A stretch of 64,000 nt of DNA, from positions 14,577,501 to 14,641,500 of the forward strand of contig CM065399.1 in NCBI GenBank assembly GCA_033060915.1, read 5' to 3'. Of the stretch, positions 63,525 to 64,000 are shown one piece after another (position 1 is the stretch's first letter; every line of letters starts with the position of its first letter). The notes beneath the pieces are model-generated. The model had not been told where the DNA came from. It saw only the letters and a program-made list of their open reading frames with translations, and made no database searches. The translations under genes and the position numbers were made by a program. The stretch is from Euryodendron excelsum. Taxonomy: Eukaryota; Streptophyta; Magnoliopsida; Ericales; Pentaphylacaceae.

Positions 63525-63690
63525 AGATTCGATTTTGTTTCCAAAAATAGAAGGTTTGATTTTGTTTCCAAAATGGAAGATTTGATTTTGTTTCTAAAAA
63601 TAGAATATTTTATTTTATTTTCAAAAATAGAAGATTTAATTTTATTTCCAAACATAGAAAATTTGATTTGATTTGAAATTGAAGATGGTA
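63525..63690. repeat. tandem array, ~30-bp units (GATTTTGTTTCCAAAAATAGAAG)
   Basis: About five consecutive units of the pattern TTTGATTTTGTTTCCAAAAATAGAA with changes in each, inside the LTR-like element. Confidence 0.85.
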
Positions 63691-64000
63691 GAATTGGATT
63701 CGAAAATCTATGATTTTATATGCAAATCTTTCATGATTTTATGTGAAACTTTAGTTTGAAAGGTTATGATTTTATGTGAAACTTTTTAAAAGACAACTCA
63801 AGAGAGTTATGCATTTTTTGAAAACATAATGCAACAAGGATTATGAAAATCAATTTTGATACAATGAATGCAAGGATGCAAGAATGAAGGTTAGGGGACA
63901 AAGCTAGGGTTTCCTAAGACATAGACTTCTAGGGCTTCAAGAAAGCAACTCTTGAACCAATTTTTGAAACAACCTTTGACATAAAATTTAATGAGGTTTA

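Larger units (their letters stand above)
61572..64000. mobile_element. start of a long LTR-like element, probably Ty3/gypsy type, cut by the window end
   Basis: Begins TGTCGCGCCCTGATTTTCG, the type of start seen in long plant gypsy LTRs, and contains GGAGTCGCCACCTAA near 61723. The next 2.4 kb is rich in TTTTGAAAA motifs and tandem arrays and has no coding domains, as in a long LTR or leader. The other end and any protein domains lie outside the window, so the class is an inference. Confidence 0.5.

Overview
This is a stretch of a plant nuclear genome, most likely a eudicot. It is AT-rich, has intron-split genes with GT-AG sites, and is crowded with plant-type retrotransposons, small inverted-repeat elements and microsatellites. 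I cannot name the species. No bacterial, viral, CRISPR, rRNA or intact tRNA feature was seen.

Three host genes are clear. (1) Adenosylhomocysteinase (SAHH) lies on the minus strand, 18537-20900, in two exons encoding 485 aa. (2) Cytosolic-type serine hydroxymethyltransferase (SHMT) lies on the plus strand, 38106-41489, in four exons encoding 471 aa. (3) The DNA-repair ATPase RAD50 lies on the minus strand, 43201-57979. I rebuilt 22 exons that stay in frame throughout and give the C-terminal 1093 aa; the first ~220 residues, with the Walker A motif, are not visible in the remaining 6 kb. SAHH and SHMT both belong to the linked one-carbon and methyl cycles. They point away from each other across about 17 kb of repeat-filled DNA. 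SHMT and RAD50 are tail to tail, 1.7 kb apart.

The rest is mostly mobile DNA. From 2863 to 11198 a non-autonomous Mutator-like element (9-bp target duplication) is split by a young Ty1/copia element at 3523-9954 (5-bp target duplication). A 5.6-kb LINE on the minus strand (12295 to about 17880) sits just downstream of SAHH and carries several inactivating lesions. Between SAHH and SHMT lie small inverted-repeat elements, a 408-bp tandem duplication, a U2 snRNA-like fragment, and an old, heavily deleted copia element (31670-36088) whose 5-bp target duplication survives. A 129-bp foldback element with a 10-bp target duplication sits in SHMT intron 1. The end of the window (61572 onward) looks like the start of another long LTR element, possibly Ty3/gypsy, inside or upstream of RAD50.

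I did not find a convincing undescribed biological system. The best leads are the nested Mutator/copia structure and its possible captured gene sequence, the apparently very large RAD50 5' intron, a GC-AG intron in RAD50, and two guanine/cytosine homopolymer tracts that may be assembly artefacts.
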